DNA of 64,000 nt. Source: Lytechinus pictus (lineage: Eukaryota; Echinodermata; Echinoidea; Temnopleuroida; Toxopneustidae). Position numbers and translations under genes: made by a program. The notes beneath the pieces were generated by a model that was given only the letters and a program-made list of their open reading frames with translations, did no database searches and was not told the origin of the DNA. The stretch is from positions 18,999,501 through 19,063,500 of the forward strand of contig NC_087253.1 in the NCBI RefSeq assembly GCF_037042905.1. Direction: 5' to 3'. Positions 24,301 through 33,806 of this stretch are shown one piece after another (position 1 is the stretch's first letter; each line of letters opens with the position of its first letter).

Positions 24301-27300
24301 CCATACTTCACCATGTGCAACTTCTAATGCACACATTTCCAGTTGGGATATCACAATTCTGCGAAATAGTAATCTGAATTGCACAGGAATTAAATCCCTG
24401 TTCACAGCACATACGATGTGCGAGTCTTTTATCCTCAAAGTCACCGACTTTGCTTGTCAAAACGGAGCTTTAATAATCCAAAATCACTTAGCTTATAGTT
24501 GTGAATTGTAGCTTTTTAATTTCTTTCTTGGAGAGGGGTAAATATCAGACAATAAATCATCAAACAAGGCTCCATCTAAAAAAAAAAAATAGGACGCCGT
24601 GCACTTGAGTGTGGTGTTAGCTAGCCAGTTTGAGCTCATGTTCTCTGCCAGAGCTCTGGGTGAGAATTCTATCAGTAATGGCCTAAGTGATGGTGATTTT
24701 CAGTTTCAGATAGTTTAGATTTCATGTTAATTTTTGAAAACTGTCAAAAAACTTTGATTTCTTCATTGTGATGAATATTTAAGTTATTAATGAATACATT
24801 TTCACAAAATTTAGACTCTCTCAGAATGAAAGGCATTTTCTGTGGAGATCTGCGTTTTCAAATAACTTGTGAAAAACTTAAGGTACATGAACCTACAATA
24901 CATGTACATAGCCTGTGGCTATGTGCTGGAATTTGAATAGACCGAGTAAGATATATTGATTTCATTTCTTTAACATAATTTATATGCAATCCAAGTGCAC
25001 CTCACAGTCACAATCACACACAAACACTCACCCACACCCGTGATTCTAACCATGAAAAAAAACCTTAAAAATTATTAATTTCTTTCTAAATTTATTATTA
25101 TTTGATCTGAATTCTCTCTTTCTCCATTTCTCTCTCTGTTTTTATATTTTTATTTTATTCATTTATTTAGATTTGTTTTTGTTTTTTGGGGGGCGGGGTT
25201 CATTGTTCATTAAAGATGAAAAATAAATAAGCCCATGTGTGTGTGGTTGTAAAGGGGATGTGGAGTGAGGGTGTCAAAACACACTTAAACATTTAAATCT
25301 GATTTCTTAAATGTTTGAATAAGCCTAATACTTAGCATGCTATTCATGTACTAATTAAAAAATTGCAGGAGCTGCACTTACTATAAACAAATTTGCGGTG
25401 TGGTTCACCATTATATATATATTTTTTTAATTGCCCCCGGTTCCAGAAAATTGCCCCCGGTTCCTGTAAAAAGCCTGTGAGCCGGGGGCAATCTGCAGCT
25501 GCTTATTTCAAGGCTTGTATACAAGCACCACCTGTGTATAAAGTATGGTTTCCCTTGAAAATATTCCCCATTGAAATATGCTTTATAAGAATCTGATCAT
25601 AATGACCACCTCCTCATAATAAAGTCTGCTTCTCTTGACTTCCTAGGATGGTCTCTAAAAGACGGGTTTGACTAAAATCAATGACATAAAAGTACACAAT
25701 TTTATTACAAATGGTCTTCAGATCAACCCTCATTCATCCATCTTCGATTATGAACTAGGTCTTTTGATTGGCCTCAATGTCCCTCGCAATTGCCTTGAAA
25801 ATATGCCTTTTGCCTTTTTTATCATTTTTATTTTCTCATTTGTATAGGTAAAGCCTTCATGTCAATTTGAGTGGCATAAATTGGCCATGGAATTTTCCCC
25901 CTTTATATCATTTAAGCTGTAATAAATGGAAAAGTCCTCTAGAAAAGCAGCCTTGCCCTAAAAAAAAAAAATCAAAATTGAAGGCCTCTATGGGCGATTC
26001 CATGCTAGAAAAATCAGCCATTTTCACAACATTGTGCATCCTGCTGTCTAAACAATTGAGAAACTCCAATTTGTCTTGTGGTAATAATAAAGTACCATGG
26101 GGTAGTCATGTAAAATATGACAACCAACAACTATACGTTGTTCATGGGTGAATTAGAGATGAAAATGTTACGCGTCGTATTGGACGTTTCCGAATCCTGT
26201 ACGACACACATTTTCACCTGTAATTCACCCACAATCAAACATTTTTTGTTGGTTATCGGTATTTCACATGACTACCCTCTATAACTTTATCACTGACAAA
26301 AAAGAAAATTTTATCACTCAAGCATTCTGCTATTAGAGACTGGAAATTGTAGAAATGTCCCGTACGACACGTATGGAATCGCCCCTATGGTCATCTGGGG
26401 AGGATTTCATGAGAGGACTTGTCAGATGTTATATCTTTTATCCAACAATTATCATAGAACTGTGCTTGTAAGCCAATCAAAATCAAGGAAAGTAGTCATA
26501 TCCTACCTTCTGTCTTACAAAAATATTGATGAAACACTCCCTGGATCCAACTTATCACTCACATCTATCAAGACAAGACAAAACAATCAACGATTACCTG
26601 GAAAGTTGACAGCCAAAACTCTGTAGCCACACGACGCAATCCGACTGCCTATTGGACGGAAGGCTCCCTCTGTTGCTGGTGTGCCGTGTATGCAGATTAC
26701 CACTGGGCATCCTTCAACCGGTCTATCCACAGGTACCCATTCACCATACACCATGTTGTATTTGGTACCTAATGGATAATGAAACATATTAAAACAGTTC
26801 ATGAAATCTTCTTGGCGGTCAAAAGTTAAGGATTGCATCATATTTATTGCTGCTTGTCTATGACTTGATGAATAGGTCTGCTACACTAGTTCACAAATCA
26901 GGGCCCCATCTAACAAAGAGTTGCGATTGATCCGATCAACCACAACTATGGAAAGCCAGCAACGTCAACATCTAAATGCATGTTTCTTCAAAATATTTCC
27001 CAGATATGATGTACATTTATACATTCATTGTTTTCCTGAAAATTCAGTGTGTTTCTCTAAAGGGCATTGTGCAAATTTCCTGTTGTAGAAATTATGATAT
27101 AGATGTATTTCCATACAGCTGAGCAGGGCGGATCCAGGATTTTCCAAAAGGGGGGGCACATTTTTTCGGACGGAAAATTTGACAAGCAAAAAAAAAAGAA
27201 GGTCTTCACTTTCAAAAGAGGGGGCACACCTCTGTTTTAATGGCATTTTTACATTACAAATTTTAATTTTGCTTCTCAAAAGGGGGGGGCACGGGCCGGC

Positions 27301-29482
27301 TGTGCCCCCCCCCCCTGGATCTGCCAGTGCAGCTGAGGTTGAACGGATCAATCGCAACTCTTTTTAAGACAGGGCCAAGGTGAAAGATACATGTACATTC
27401 CTGCACACACAAAAATTATGAATAGGTTGATTTATTTATGCAGTCATTTAATAAAACTTCAACCAAATCTAACATTTTCTCACAAAAACATTACATTTGT
27501 ATATTTTGGGTCTGTTGTATTTGGTACCTAATGGATAATTAAGAAACATAGGCACATCACTGGTTTCTGGTCACAAGTGAATGATCACATCATATTTATT
27601 GCTTCGTGTCGTTCACTTTGTAGTGGTTCTGCTCATTTTGTACCTGTAACATAGGCTTACCAAAACCATGCATGAACTCTCTAAGGTTTCTTGTCACAAG
27701 TTAACCCTAACTCTCCCGGGGTATTTTGATTCTTGTCCTTCCCGGGGGGGGGCCATTATGGCCCCCCCTTAAGATCTCGGCCGCCGATCGCGCGAGCGAT
27801 GCAAAAATTTGCACGCTGGTAGTGTGCGATGTAATCTACAAGGCTGTATGGTAAAATTTTCCAAAATAATGAGATTTTATTTTATATGAATTAATTATGC
27901 TAATTTATGCATAAATCATACTTTTTGCTCTAATTCACTAAATAAAGCTCCTAGAGTGCTAATTTTTGGTAAAAATATTCTTTGTAGCATTCTTAACAAT
28001 CGCATTAAAAAAAACTTCAGTTTGGAAATCAATTTCTTATGTATTTTATTGTTTTATGAATTTCTTATGTATTTCTTTGTTTTTTTACTTTTTGTTTTTT
28101 ATTGTTTTATCAATGGAAATTGTTCCAGACTTAATTCTGATCATAAACAAGGCAAAATAAATTAAGTTTAATCAGTAAAAGTAGAAATAATGATACATTT
28201 ATGAATTTTGGCTAAATACACAATTTGCATTGGATTTGTACATGAAATCACGTTTATGAGCAATTTTGGGTCTGACATGCACTTATATAATGTTGCGTAA
28301 TGTCGTAACCGTGTACCCGGGCGTCACAAATTTGGGCTCAAAATTTGCGCGAGACTTGAAAGTAAAAAGTCAGTGAGCGGCGAGGTCAAAAAATTTTGCG
28401 CAGCAGATATATCGCGAAAATTGTCGAGGGGGGGGCCATAATGGCCCCCCCCCCGGGAGAATTAGGGTTAAGGATCGCATCATGTTCGTTGCTTCTTGTC
28501 TTTCACTAGATAAATGTTCATCTAGTTCCTGGCTGATAATTAGGCCTGAAAGAATTGTTGTGTTGCCTGTAAGCCCTATTTCAGAAAGTCTCTGGGTTTT
28601 TTACCTTGCTACTGCACTGCACAAGAAATTCATGATGCATGGGATGGCTGCATGTATATTTAAAGGTCAAGTCCATCCCTAAAAAATCTTGATTTGAATA
28701 AATAGAGAAATATCAAATTAACATAATGCTGAAAAATTCATCAAAATCGGATATAAAATAAGTTATGGCATTTTAAAGTTTCGCTTATTTTTCACAAAGC
28801 AGTGATATGCACAACTGAGTGACATGCAAATGAGATAGTCGACGATGTCCATCACTGACTATTTCTTTTGTTTTTTATTGTTTGAATTATACAATATTTC
28901 ATTTTTTACAGATTTGACAATAATGACCAACTTGACTAAACCATATAGAATTAAACAATGTAAATTCCACATGTTCAGGGAGGAATTAATCGTTGTTTAA
29001 CTTGACAATGAGGAGAAAATTAGAATATTTAATATTTCATATAATAAAATACACAAAAAAAGTGCGTGGATGACGTCATCAGTTTCCTCATTTGCATACC
29101 GACCAGGATAGTTTTTGTGAAAATAAGCAAAACTCTAAAATGTAATGATTTCTTATTTTACATCCGATTTTGATGAAAATTTCAGTGTCTTTTTATTCAA
29201 ATTAATTTTTTGTTGGGGTGGACTTGTCCTTTAAATACTTTTTTGCTGTCTTTTACTATGCAGTGTAATAGAGCTGGGCTTTGTGGAGAGTAGCCTGGCA
29301 TTCACAAGTGACTCTCCAAAAGCCTCTCAGCTATACTTACCTAAGGCTGATATCTCAATTGTACTCCTCGTGTAGCCCTGTCCCATATCTTGCCTCAAGG
29401 CATAGTTCACCTCGTCAGGTTTAGCAAACCTCCTTGGTTCTTCCGAAGACATCTGTCTTTCTCCGCTGCTACTTGTCTCCAT
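15209..29482 (-). CDS. Alpha/beta-hydrolase, DUF1057-like, complete, with alternative lid exons
   Basis: Putative serine hydrolase, substrate unknown. Coding exons in transcript order: 29341-29482, 26598-26768, 23745-23847, 23188-23313, then either 21458-21644 or 20409-20598, then 16387-16564 and 15209-15327. They give 341 or 342 residues. Seen: [15 protein letters not shown] oxyanion-hole strand (HG at 75-76), NFPGMGYT, nucleophile elbow GHSSGS with Ser147, LLFFSLDD (Asp265/266, candidate acid) and [11 protein letters not shown] with His317 as candidate catalytic His. Overall layout resembles the nematode-rich DUF1057 (PF06342) family, recalled rather than searched. No signal peptide or membrane segment is evident. 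All junctions are GT/AG and all phases agree. The start ATG has A at -3 and G at +4. Confidence 0.92.
16184..16302. repeat. Short hairpin repeat in hydrolase intron
   Basis: GGACTTGTTATAATAACAAA is followed about 90 bases later by the inverse (TTTGTTATTATAACAAG). Related half-palindromes stand near 11690-11785 and 21120-21180. Confidence 0.6.
16387..16564 (-). CDS. Hydrolase exon 6 (candidate catalytic acid)
   Basis: Acceptor TTTCCCCACAG, donor GTGAGT, 178 bp, phase 0 entry that fits either lid exon. Encodes [32 protein letters not shown] and [17 protein letters not shown]. The aspartates after strand LLFFS sit where alpha/beta-hydrolases carry their acid. Confidence 0.93.
18136..18142 (+). 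promoter_or_regulatory. TATA box of the right arm
   Basis: TATATAA, about 50 bases after a CCAAT box (GGCCAAT at 18079-18085). The mirror copy on the minus strand lies near 17867. It would place a start site just before 18173. Confidence 0.5.
18173..18206 (+). ncRNA. Hammerhead-like RNA motif (CTGACGA-stem-GAAACGTC)
   Basis: CTGACGA (18173-18179), then one extra A, a GTCT/AGAC stem closed by GC/GC around AGCTT, then GAAACGTC (18199-18206). Canonical hammerheads have no extra base between CUGANGA and stem II, so cleavage activity is doubtful. Confidence 0.4.
18324..18788. mobile_element. Second inverted-arm element with octamer/CCAAT/TATA promoter
   Basis: CTAGAGGGTATTCATTTG at the left returns inverted at the right (CAAATGAATACCCTCTAG). 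The left arm contains an internal tandem duplication of about 45 bp (GGAAATTCGTGATCACTC unit). The unpaired core carries three ATTTGCAT octamers (18494, 18520, 18541), CCAAT (18559) and TATAAATAG (18626). It lies 17 bases beyond the previous element's target duplication. Non-coding. Confidence 0.65.
18626..18634 (+). promoter_or_regulatory. TATA box with three upstream octamers and CCAAT
   Basis: TATAAATAG preceded by ATTGG, CCAAT and three ATTTGCAT octamers within 135 bases. The octamer-CCAAT-TATA order recalls sea urchin histone H2B promoters; no histone gene follows. Confidence 0.5.
19402..19560. repeat. Palindromic element, GTGTCGGTGCAGGAA-ended
   Basis: Left GTGTCGGTGCAGGAATGCCC and right GGGCGTTCCTGCACCGACAC are inverted copies; the core repeats CTGGTGCAGGAACGCCC and TAATGCGCGC. 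About 160 bp. Confidence 0.75.
19799..20194 (-). repeat. tRNA-derived SINE between two direct repeats
   Basis: On the minus strand a tRNA-like head stands at 19913-19985 with A box TAGCATGGTGG and B box GGTTCGAATCC. A block of about 114 bp (TTTAATAGGAGGAAATTATA start) occurs at 19799-19912 and again at 20080-20194. Not a functional tRNA: no cloverleaf 3' half. Confidence 0.6.
20257..20380. repeat. Half copy of the GTCTAAT minisatellite
   Basis: Words GTCGTAGACGAAGTAG and TATTAGACCATGTGGGATGAG match the right-half orientation of other copies. It ends about 28 bases after the donor of lid exon 5A. Confidence 0.55.
20409..20598 (-). CDS. Hydrolase exon 5A (lid variant A)
   Basis: 190 bp with the same entry and exit phase as 5B; acceptor CAAAATGCAG, donor GTAAGA. 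Encodes [19 protein letters not shown] then [28 protein letters not shown] and DFTA. The reading frame is intact and both splice sites are present, so it is not an obvious relic. A second possible acceptor seven bases downstream (exon from 20591) would change the frame. Confidence 0.82.
21077..21429. repeat. Tandem duplication, 173-bp unit, next to lid exon 5B
   Basis: Units 21077-21249 and 21250-21429 are almost identical apart from an eight-base insertion (TGTCAGCC). The second unit ends about 28 bases past the exon 5B donor. Confidence 0.9.
21458..21644 (-). CDS. Hydrolase exon 5B (lid variant B)
   Basis: 187 bp: one base completing the shared codon plus 62 codons, acceptor GGAAAACAG, donor GTAAGA. 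Encodes [10 protein letters not shown]...[10 protein letters not shown]...[20 protein letters not shown]...DFDA, a basic, hydrophobic helical cap segment between the nucleophile and the candidate acid. 25 of 62 positions equal variant A by eye. Confidence 0.88.
22080..23060. repeat. CCAT/CCAC tandem array with higher-order units
   Basis: About 1 kb of (CCAT)n with regular CCACCCATCAATCTACCCAC and CATTCATCCAGCCAGCCATT words, so a higher-order repeat exists inside the tetranucleotide array. It lies in the hydrolase intron between exon 4 and the lid exons. The 300-codon HPSIHPS frames are artefacts. Confidence 0.95.
23188..23313 (-). CDS. Hydrolase exon 4 (nucleophile elbow GHSSGS)
   Basis: Acceptor TCTCTGTGCAG, donor GTAAGT. 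Encodes [19 protein letters not shown] and [17 protein letters not shown]. GxSxG marks Ser147. The exon ends two bases into a codon that either lid exon completes with G to give Lys181. The donor side borders the end of a CCAT-type tandem array. Confidence 0.95.
   Translation of the reverse strand, partial: CCHGYWPFFWKPCCCGIRGRSSLRRYSSGCLLSLWDGNHAP
23745..23847 (-). CDS. Hydrolase exon 3
   Basis: Acceptor TTTCATGCAG, donor GTATTA (a weaker donor). Encodes [20 protein letters not shown] and [12 protein letters not shown], the helix before the nucleophile strand. Phases fit exons 2 and 4. Confidence 0.9.
23964..25525. repeat. Possible 1.5-kb foldback transposon
   Basis: GTATACAAGCAAGCCTTGAA at about 23964 recurs inverted near 25500-25525 (TTTCAAGGCTTGTATACAAG). 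Adjacent inner words (GGGCGCAAAT, TTGCCCCCGG) hint at a longer decayed inverted repeat. The interior has no supported gene. Confidence 0.45.
25992..26394. repeat. Foldback with GGGCGATTCCAT ends, copy 2
   Basis: Flanked by CTAT on both sides (25988-25991, 26395-26398). Inverted relative to copy 1 at 9863: TGTCCCGTACGACACGTATG stands near the right end here. Non-coding. Confidence 0.8.
26598..26768 (-). CDS. Hydrolase exon 2 (oxyanion-hole strand)
   Basis: Acceptor ATCCATTAG, donor GTAATC, 171 bp. Encodes [17 protein letters not shown], then [15 protein letters not shown] and [10 protein letters not shown] plus the small residues after beta-3 form the usual oxyanion hole. Part of its acceptor border is duplicated about 750 bp upstream in the transcript sense. 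Confidence 0.95.
26750..26880. repeat. Exon 2 acceptor border segment, original copy
   Basis: The words TTGTATTTGGTACCTAATGG and TTAAGGATTGCATCATATTT also occur, diverged, at 27514-27640 and split around the insertion 27701-28471. This copy contains the functional exon 2 acceptor. Confidence 0.7.
27119..27345. repeat. GATCCAGGATTTTCC-type element with G/C runs
   Basis: Left GGCGGATCCAGGATTTTCC plus a G run; right C run plus CTGGATCTGCC. Relatives near 33083-33688, 38313, 38770-38945 and 63655-63835. The internal AAAATTTGACAAGCAAAAA word is shared. Confidence 0.7.
27514..27640. repeat. Duplicate of the exon 2 acceptor border
   Basis: Carries the same acceptor (rev. ATTATCCATTAG) and the first 14 or so exon 2 bases, then diverges. 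It is a potential decoy splice acceptor about 760 bp upstream of the true one in transcript sense. Confidence 0.65.
27701..28471. mobile_element. TTAA-inserted non-autonomous element, copy 2 of the 1-705 repeat
   Basis: Ends TTAACCCTAACTCTCCCGGG and inverted CCCGGGAGAATTAGGGTTAA, with GGCCATAATGGCC near both ends. A single TTAA stands at the equivalent place in the related segment near 26838, an empty site. No coding capacity seen; piggyBac- or Kolobok-type mobilisation is an inference from TTAA. Confidence 0.75.
28660..29234. repeat. TTAA foldback, AAGTCCACCCC family, copy 2
   Basis: TTAA-AAGGTCAAGTCCATCCC ... GGGGTGGACTTGTCC-TTTAA. Contains TGACGTCA at 29071-29078 and the octamer words of the family. 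In hydrolase intron 1. Confidence 0.85.
29341..29482 (-). CDS. Hydrolase exon 1 (start codon)
   Basis: ATG at 29482-29480 in context AAAATGG. 47 codons plus one base, donor GTAAGT. Hydrophilic N-terminus [19 protein letters not shown]. An acceptor-like AACAACAG ends at 29552, so a further non-coding 5' exon upstream is likely; I could not place it. Confidence 0.85.
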
Positions 29483-29559
29483 TTTGAACAGTTTCTTACT
29501 TTGTCCCGTATGGCTAAGGTGATGGACACTGAACGCACTCCTGTTGAATATCTGTTGTT

Positions 29560-31690
29560 AATAAAAAGAAATAGTGATTATAGATCACTTCTGTGTGTTT
29601 TAAACATTTATCACAAAAAATAACTGCATGTACATAGTATGTAATGTAATACATATTTTCTTTTTTAAGTTTATTTTGTCAGAGAAATGGATTTCCTCTC
29701 GAAAGCAGGTGTAACTTATTTTCTTGTGCTGATCAACGACCATTTATCATCTGAATATCATTTTAATTGTTACGTTGGAAAAAGAAAGTTTTACAACGGC
29801 TTACTGGTGAGTAGAAGTACATGTCCTATTGAATTGATGAAATTAATATTTTATATGAACGTGAAATTGTGGTTAATTTATTAATTTCTTTTAACTTACT
29901 AATAGTCAAAAGAATGTGAACTGTGGTTGACGATAATTGTAGTTACAAATGAGAGAGCTACATGAATGAGGGTATATACATGTATTGTACAACGCCTACT
30001 TAGATTGTTGTACGCAAGCAAATGGGAGGCTGAATGTCAAACATTGTACCGTTGCACAAGACGTACCATCCAAAATGTACCGTTGCACGGCTTTAGGAGG
30101 TGACATCACAATACGATTTAATTCATTGCGCTCAGTAAAAATGAAGGTGCAATGCACATATAAGCCTGCTGGCTAAATGCGCAATACTGCAATGCCCAAG
30201 GTCGTGTGCGCTTGTGGGATTTTGCTTTCCGCTTTCAGTATTTTTGCTCCCTTTTCATAGATTCCTATAGGGATAAACTCTTGTTTTTTTGTTTTTTTTC
30301 GCTAAATTCCGAGGCGTTGTACAACACAAATAGCGAATATTCTTATTCGTGCAATGGTGCGAGATTTCGCATTCAGTGAAAGAAACGCTCTATTCAACTC
30401 GGCTAACGCCTCATTGAATAGAGCATCTTTCTTTCACCTCATGCGAAATCTCGCACCATCGCACTCATGCCTATTCGCTATTTGTATACTGTAGACTACT
30501 ATGATAATAAGAAATGACGATTATTTCTTATTTGTATTTATTGATGTTTAATATTGAATACTTGATTGTGAATTGTATTTTTACACTGTAAACTTATTAG
30601 ACTGCTTGTTTGCCAAAAGTATCGTCATTGACAGATTAGACTTTAATAGTTCCAGATTGTTTCCTGTAAATTTTCGGTGAGTTGCTTATTAATGGTTTAC
30701 ATGACGTTATTATGATAATTATTATCTTAAGTTACATAATAACAAAAATGTATTTGTAAATACTCTGTTGAAATGATATCTATTTGACTTTACCATAATT
30801 ATATGGTTCTTTTAGACTTTGTTTTGATCTATATTATTGAAGGTATGTGAATAGATATTATTACATAATGCCAATTGATATTTCTTTAAATGATTGTATG
30901 ATTTAGACATTGTCAGCTAGTCTTATATTCTGTCCATATATATATTTAATTGATATGATATTGAATAGTAGTATTATGTTTATTTTGTATGGATATAGCT
31001 CATGATTGATAATAATTTATATATTACAAAAAAGCAAGAGTAAACAAAAAATTGATAGAAAAATCTGAAGTGAATGAACCGGAAGTCTCAACAATCTTTT
31101 GTTATTTTTGGTGGGGGTGCATATGGAACTCTTTGCTATTGCTCTTATTTCTTGATTTACCTCTCTGTGCAGGGGCTGTTTTGATTTTGACAAATAAATG
31201 TTCCTTCAAACCTACAACAATTAACAAGTTCATGTAGACCTACAATTTCACATTTCATCTTTTTAAGCCCTCAACATTTATGAATTATGGGGACAGCTTT
31301 ATTTTTACTTACCTCTGTGGGACATAGACAGCAATTACTGGGATTGAGAGTGCTATTTTTGTAAAAACAGATTCACTGACCTCAATGCCGCATGCCGTCT
31401 TCCAATAATTTTGATATGAAACCCGATATGTTTGTACATCAACTAGCACACTTGATTGGTGTCGGCGCTTTGACAGTTGAATGAACTTCCCTGGATTTCT
31501 TGTCTGGAGAAATCATTGGAAACTGAAGACAGTCCCTGTAAACTGTGACAAACCTCAATTTTCTGACCAGCACCTCTAAAAGGCTGTAAGTATGTTACTT
31601 ACTGAAACGTTAATGGAAACTGACAGTGTGTCAAATAATGAAGCATTTGTCCTCCAAAACAAGAGAAAATATGCCAAACATTGCCAACCT
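29560..31690. other. Upstream of the hydrolase: no gene seen
   Basis: Apart from the palindrome at 30321-30486 the region is AT-rich. A donor-like AGAGGTAAGT on the minus strand near 31312-31317 could belong to a non-coding first exon of the hydrolase; this is speculative. Confidence 0.3.
30321..30486. repeat. Near-perfect palindromic element
   Basis: ACAAATAGCGAATA...GGTGCGAGATTTCGCAT...CTCTATTCAA is followed by its inverse. About 165 bp, high predicted hairpin stability; no coding. Confidence 0.8.
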
Positions 31691-31696
31691 TGGGTG

Positions 31697-32385
31697 GTAT
31701 TCTGAAAAATTGTCTTAACTTTTTACGTCCCCTATTTTATCTCCGACACGCCCAATATTTCATCATCAACCAATCATTAAGCTTGTTATATTCTTAGGTC
31801 AAGCAATAGAAGCATCTCTTCTGAAAAATAATGAAGCGAATTGTTGATGAGGCGTAATTTCCTTGCGCCCCCGACGCTTATGCTTGTGCGCTTCTGTGCT
31901 AAAAATACACGTGGCTCTTCTCAAAGATATATTTTCTCTGAAGATTCATCGTCTCGAACACCAATTTTTAATTGCTGAAAAGTCTACCAATCCGTCGTTA
32001 TGTTTTTGGAATGTCTCCTTTTGTAAAACATGATGTTCTTGCGGGATGCAGCAAGAAAAAATTATTGCAGACGGACAAATATCGCATGCAACAATAAGTT
32101 ACGATAGCCCCCTACCTCTTGTAAATTTTCTTGTATTTTGCAAGGAAGTTAAACAGAACGCAAAGATAAGAGAATTTACAGAATACCTTTTATCTCCATA
32201 TGTTATCTTGCGCAAAGGGATATTTATGCGCCGTTTTAACTTTACGCATAATTCTAGCTCTGAGTCTGACATTATACGCGCTCAGCGAAAGTTACAAGAT
32301 ACAAAAATTTTCGGAATACAAATTTTATTGTAACTCTAAAGCTACAAGAATATTTCTCTTAAGACAATTTTCAGAATACGGCCCC
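31697..32385. repeat. Foldback element, GTATTCTGAAAATTGTCTTAA-type ends
   Basis: GTATTCTGAAAAATTGTCTT at the left and AAGACAATTTTCAGAATACG at the right. Open frames inside show no family similarity I recognise. Confidence 0.6.
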
Positions 32386-32463
32386 TTATTCCCCGGCCCC
32401 CCCCCCCCCCCGACACACAGCTCAGGGAAAAGTAACAGAATGAGTGGCCCTACAACAAGGCAA

Positions 32464-32522
32464 AGGGCCGATTGCACGAAAGGGTCTTTCCAAGACCAAG
32501 GACCGTCTTTCGTGTTGCCCAT
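32464..32522. repeat. Small palindrome CCGATTGCACGAAAGGGTC, copy 1
   Basis: Half-palindromic word with GACCGTCTTTCGTG; an inverted relative lies at 40785-40846. Confidence 0.5.
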
Positions 32523-33082
32523 ATCTTTTATTAGGGATATTAAAAGGAAAATCTAATTTTTTAAATCTATGTTTAAAAGCATTGAAAAGTACCTCACCTG
32601 AATCAGCATATTCAAAAACCCCAAGTGAATGACTTTTAGTGTTCCAAAGAGATCTAAATATCTGTTAATCTGAGGCTAAAGTTGGTCCGAATTGTGACAG
32701 ATTTGTGTACAAATTTAATTTTGAAATTTCGTCGACACGTATTCACAGAGCTCGGCACTGAACGAGGGATTGTGGGCGTGTCCTTTCTCGCCTCGGCGTA
32801 TTGTTACGTAAATACACAACTCGAACGAAAGTGCGTTCACCGTCCCAGTTAGTCTCGGATCCGAGCTTATCCAAATAAACAATGATTAAATAACAACAAA
32901 AAATAGAAAGAAGAGAAAAGAGAAAATAAATGGCTCAAATGCAGTCGTTTGGTGACGGATAGTATGCTGTGACCTCTTGCTGATATAAGGATTAGATATG
33001 ACAAGTTTTATGCCATGATAACTAAAGCATGGGGGGCGGGGGCACTCTGACTTTCAAAATAATTAATTCTTTAAACATCTAT

Positions 33083-33690
33083 ATCTAGGCAAGGGAGGGT
33101 CCAGGATTTTCCAAAGGGGGGGGCACTATTAGCAGCGGAGTCAAAAAATTTAGGGGGGCACCAAAATCTTTGACAAAAAAAGGTTATCAAAGGGGGGGGG
33201 ACCGAAAAAAAAAATTAGCAAAAAAAGGGTAACAACGTCCCCCCATAGGCAGCGGGGGGGGGGGGGTCGTGTCCCCCCTAAATTTGAGGTGGGGGGACAA
33301 TCGCCCCCCCCTAATTTTTTTGTTGATAACCTTTTTTTTTTGCTTGACAATTTTTTTTCCTGCGTGCCCCCTAAATTCCAGTGGACCCCCCCCCCTAAAA
33401 ATTTCATGTGGTCTCCCCTAAAATTTGGGTTGATAAACTTTTTTTTTGGTGGGGGGCCTATGGAGGGCATATTTTCCCGATGCAAATTTGATAAGCATTA
33501 CAAAATGTTTTTACAAAAAATTCAAAGTCATTTCGTCCCTAAAAATTTACAAGCAAAAAAATTGGGCCTATATATATATATATATATCCTCACTTTCAAG
33601 GGGGCATGCTTGGGTAAAAAGGGCATGCTAATGTTACAAATTACAATTTTGGCTCTCGATAATTATGCCCCTTGGATCCACCAGTAATCT
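33083..33690. repeat. GATCCAGG-type element, several nested pieces
   Basis: GGGTCCAGGATTTTCCAAAG at the left and CCTTGGATCCACCAGT at the right enclose several G or C runs and TTGATAACCTTTTTTT words. Long frames are artefacts of the runs. Confidence 0.6.
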
Positions 33691-33766
33691 AAGGGGAATT
33701 TTTTGTTTTTAGTTTTGATATGGCTACCTTCTCGGAGGGCGTCCTCGCCGCGGTAGCTGGATAGTG

Positions 33767-33806
33767 CTGCAAAAGAGTAGGCCTTATACATCTTTTGCAG
33801 CATTAA
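33767..33806. other. Short perfect hairpin
   Basis: TGCTGCAAAAGA and TCTTTTGCAGCA form a 12-bp stem around a short loop. Too short for a typical animal pre-miRNA; function unknown. Confidence 0.4.

Noticed and set aside
32046..32556. 95- and 118-codon plus-strand frames
   Set aside because: They lie within a foldback (31697-32385), overlap each other and show no conserved motif or splice context.
33289..33687. 132-codon plus-strand frame rich in Pro and Phe
   Set aside because: Composition comes from C and T runs of the GATCCAGG-type element.
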